Shown: one piece after another, positions 43,394 through 45,039 of the stretch
Position numbering within the stretch: the stretch's first letter is position 1
Layout of the letters: the number at the start of each line of letters is the position of its first letter
Assembly (NCBI GenBank): GCA_035471785.1
Contig: DATIPQ010000113.1
Location: forward strand, 1 to 45,039
Direction of reading: 5' to 3'
DNA: 45,039 nucleotides
Source: Acidobacteriota bacterium
GTDB lineage: Bacteria; Acidobacteriota; UBA6911; RPQK01; DATIPO01
Position numbers and translations under genes: made by a program
Notes under the pieces: generated by a model
What the model was told of the DNA's origin: nothing
Seen by the model: the letters and a program-made list of their open reading frames with translations, nothing else
Databases searched by the model: none

Positions 43394-44617
43394 ATGTTAA
43401 ACAGTAAGAGCATGGATAAGCTGTCCCAGCCGGCGCCGCCCTCGGGGCTGCGTCACGACCTGACTCGTCACTTCGAGAGCTTGAGCCGTTTCAACTCCAG
43501 CCGGGCCCTGGAGCGCTCTTCCTTGTGGAAGGAAATCGAAGACGAAGTGCGCCGGGTGATGGACACGGTAGTGCAGGAAGACTTCTCGGACGGAGACGCC
43601 TGCGAGCGGACCGACCGGGTGCGCGCCACGGCCTGGAACATCGAGCGCGGCAACTGCTTCGAGGGCATCCTGGAAGTCCTCAGCCAGCATCCTCAGATCT
43701 CCGCCAGCGACCTCTTTTTCCTCACCGAACTCGACCACGGAATGGCCCGCTCGGAGAACCGCGAAGTAGCGGGAGAGCTGGCCCGCCATCTGGGCCTCAA
43801 CTATGTCTTTGTGCCCTGCTACATCAGTCTTGTGAAAGGCAGCGGTCTGGAATACCACGTGGAGGGCGAGAACACCCTGTCTCTGCACGGCAACGCCCTT
43901 TTCTCGCGCTATCCCATCCGCAACGCCCATTCCATTTCCCTTCCCAACGGCAAGGACAAGATGCGGGGCAAGGAAAAACGCCTGGGGTACCAGCAGGCGG
44001 CGGTGGCTACAGTGGAGCATCCCCAGGGGGACTTTCACGCCGTCTCGCTGCACCTGGACGCCCATTCCTCCCAGCGCCACCGCCACCGCCAGATGAAGCT
44101 GGTGCTCGACCACCTGGACCGGCTGGAGCCCCTGCCGGTGCTGATCGGCGGCGACTGGAACACCACCACCTTCAACGCCGCCCGCGCCGCCTACTCCATC
44201 ATGGGCTACGCCCGGCGCGTCCTCATGGGGGTGCGCAACGTGGTGGAAAACCATTATCCCCACCCCGACCGCTGGTTCGAACGCCGCCTCTTCGGCGAAC
44301 TGGAAGAGCGCGGCTACCGCTACAAAGACCTCAACGAGCCGGGCGGATGCACCCTCCACTACGACATCGACGATATCGCCGTCAACACCAACATGGCCGA
44401 CTGGGTTCCGGGATGGTGCTTCTGGTTCATCGAGTGGGCCGTGCAGCGGGTGGGCGGCAATTGTTCGCTCAAACTGGACTGGTTCGCAGGACGCGGCTTG
44501 CAGCCCGCCAATCACGGCCATCGCCCCCGCGTGGTCTCCGAAGTCCACTCCCGCAAAGAGCCCCTCTCAGACCACGACCCCATTCTGGTCGACGTGGAAC
44601 TCAGATCGGGACCCTAG
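43394..44617 (+). CDS. Endonuclease/exonuclease/phosphatase (EEP) superfamily hydrolase
   Basis: The 407-residue protein shows the four-layer EEP metal-dependent phosphohydrolase motifs: TAWNIERGN (about 79-87), FFLTELDHG with the metal-binding glutamate (~112), GNALFSRYPI, LHLDAHSS, GGDWNTTTFNAA and a final SDHDPILVDVEL with the catalytic Asp-His pair. Members cut phosphodiester or phosphate bonds in nucleic acids, sphingolipids or inositol phosphates; which one applies cannot be said. There is no signal peptide, so it is probably cytoplasmic. A KLDWFAGRGL segment late in the fold is typical of a bacterial subgroup. Start choice is uncertain: ATGs at 43,364, 43,394 and 43,412 lack good ribosome binding sites. 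It follows the DUF5916 gene by 46 bp at most. Confidence 0.85.
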   Translation: MLNSKSMDKLSQPAPPSGLRHDLTRHFESLSRFNSSRALERSSLWKEIEDEVRRVMDTVVQEDFSDGDACERTDRVRATAWNIERGNCFEGILEVLSQHPQISASDLFFLTELDHGMARSENREVAGELARHLGLNYVFVPCYISLVKGSGLEYHVEGENTLSLHGNALFSRYPIRNAHSISLPNGKDKMRGKEKRLGYQQAAVATVEHPQGDFHAVSLHLDAHSSQRHRHRQMKLVLDHLDRLEPLPVLIGGDWNTTTFNAARAAYSIMGYARRVLMGVRNVVENHYPHPDRWFERRLFGELEERGYRYKDLNEPGGCTLHYDIDDIAVNTNMADWVPGWCFWFIEWAVQRVGGNCSLKLDWFAGRGLQPANHGHRPRVVSEVHSRKEPLSDHDPILVDVELRSGP

Positions 44618-44680
44618 CTGGCCGGCTGCGCGGGAGGCGCATCCTAGTAGCGGCGATTGGCTAGCTTGGACCAGTGCAGC

Positions 44681-44919
44681 GCGTCAGAAGTTTTGAGCCA
44701 CCCTGTGGCGTTATCCCACGCTTTCAGCGTTTGCACCTTTGCCTTCCGAAACCCAGGGTGGCGCCGCCGTCTCGCTGGCGCTCGCCGCGGCTGACCCTGG
44801 GCTGGCGAATCGCTCGCCTTCAGCGAGCCCGGACTTGACTTCCAACACAGTCGCTGGGCTGGCGAATCTGTCTCTTTCAGACGGCCCATGAAGGGACAAA
44901 AAACGGCGGCCCTGGCCCA
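44681..44919. repeat. Dispersed repeat copy B (CCCAGGGT/ACCCTGGG family)
   Basis: This segment shares with 19,508-19,804 the blocks GCGTCAGAAGTTTTGAGCCA, CCCACGCTTTCAGCGTTT, the inverted pair CCCAGGGT (44,752-44,759) / ACCCTGGG (44,794-44,801), GGCGAAT and GGGACAAAAAA, in the same orientation and order. It is shorter than copy A by about 58 bp. Confidence 0.65.
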
Positions 44920-44929
44920 GAATTTATGA

Positions 44930-44951
44930 CCGGCAGCAGTGGTGCTGCCGG
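44930..44951. terminator. Strong hairpin after repeat copy B
   Basis: CCGGCAGCA and TGCTGCCGG pair perfectly (9 bp) around the loop GTGG. No T-run follows. It may mark the end of the repeat or a transcript. Confidence 0.4.
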
Positions 44952-45039
44952 GTGACCAACAAGTTCACACACGAATCAAGCTTCAGCGACCGCGGTGAAG
45001 GCCTAATTGCTCTCGGCGGTATGAGGCTGCTCGCTATGC

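Larger units (their letters stand above)
44618..45039. other. Terminal intergenic region with dispersed repeats
   Basis: 422 bp to the end of the window. It contains a partial REP-like core (44,633-44,656), repeat copy B (44,681-44,919) and a 9-bp perfect hairpin (44,930-44,951). Open frames on the minus strand here lie wholly inside the repeat and are not believed. Confidence 0.5.

Noticed and set aside
44644-44889. 81-codon minus-strand frame near the end
   Set aside because: Lies entirely inside dispersed repeat copy B; the other copy does not keep the frame.

Overview
The window is 45,039 bases of GC-rich bacterial chromosome. It most resembles Acidobacteriota. The pointers are an ADOP-type duplicated FtsX/MacB permease, a coproheme-dependent HemQ, a DUF5916 surface protein, CarboxypepD-regulatory-like secreted proteins, a DUF5117-type zinc protease and dispersed CCCAGGGT/ACCCTGGG repeats. 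No rRNA or tRNA gene is visible, so the phylum call is an inference from gene families.

Region 1 (1-4,330) is an accessory, degraded, visibly less GC-rich stretch. It opens with the 3' end of an SF2 helicase fused to a DUF559 nuclease domain. Next come a HepT-like gene that has lost its own start and its MntA partner, a frameshifted hicA remnant with no hicB, a second copy of the DUF559 3' end, and two secreted-protein genes. Two ~180-bp MITE-like copies with 15-bp terminal inverted repeats bracket the distal part (1,190-1,369 and 4,082-4,264). This is the most unusual part of the window by structure.

Region 2 (4,333-15,603, all minus) is an export block. A LolD/MacB-type ATPase and an ADOP permease are followed, after a 233-bp gap holding a palindromic operator candidate, by one membrane-fusion protein and two tandem RND permeases.

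Region 3 (15,862-30,626) holds a secreted HExxH metalloprotease with homoserine dehydrogenase right behind it, and a YbdG-like mechanosensitive channel convergent with hemQ. A PIG-L deacetylase, a small membrane-protein stub, a hairpin-rich gap, rsmI, a CBM9-like protein, a glutamyl-endopeptidase-like S9 peptidase and bcp peroxiredoxin follow. hemQ has a sigma70-type promoter placed so that its mRNA should be leaderless.

Region 4 (30,722-37,913, minus) holds fliA, with a near-perfect sigma54 promoter, and a tightly packed lipid-modification operon. In transcription order the operon reads SnoaL-like, FAD oxidoreductase, DUF1365, Cfa methyltransferase, DUF2878, DUF1295 and a second methyltransferase that looks like plant coclaurine N-methyltransferases. 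Several genes are joined by ATGA or GTGA overlaps. Together they look like a pathway that modifies unsaturated membrane acyl chains. This is the best candidate for an interesting biochemical system here.

Region 5 (38,060-45,039) holds glpD, a convergent LLM-class oxidoreductase overlapping it by 26 bp, a DUF5916 outer-membrane protein, an EEP-superfamily hydrolase and dispersed repeats. Divergent transcription of the lipid operon and glpD crosses a region with two TTGACCG operator-like sites.
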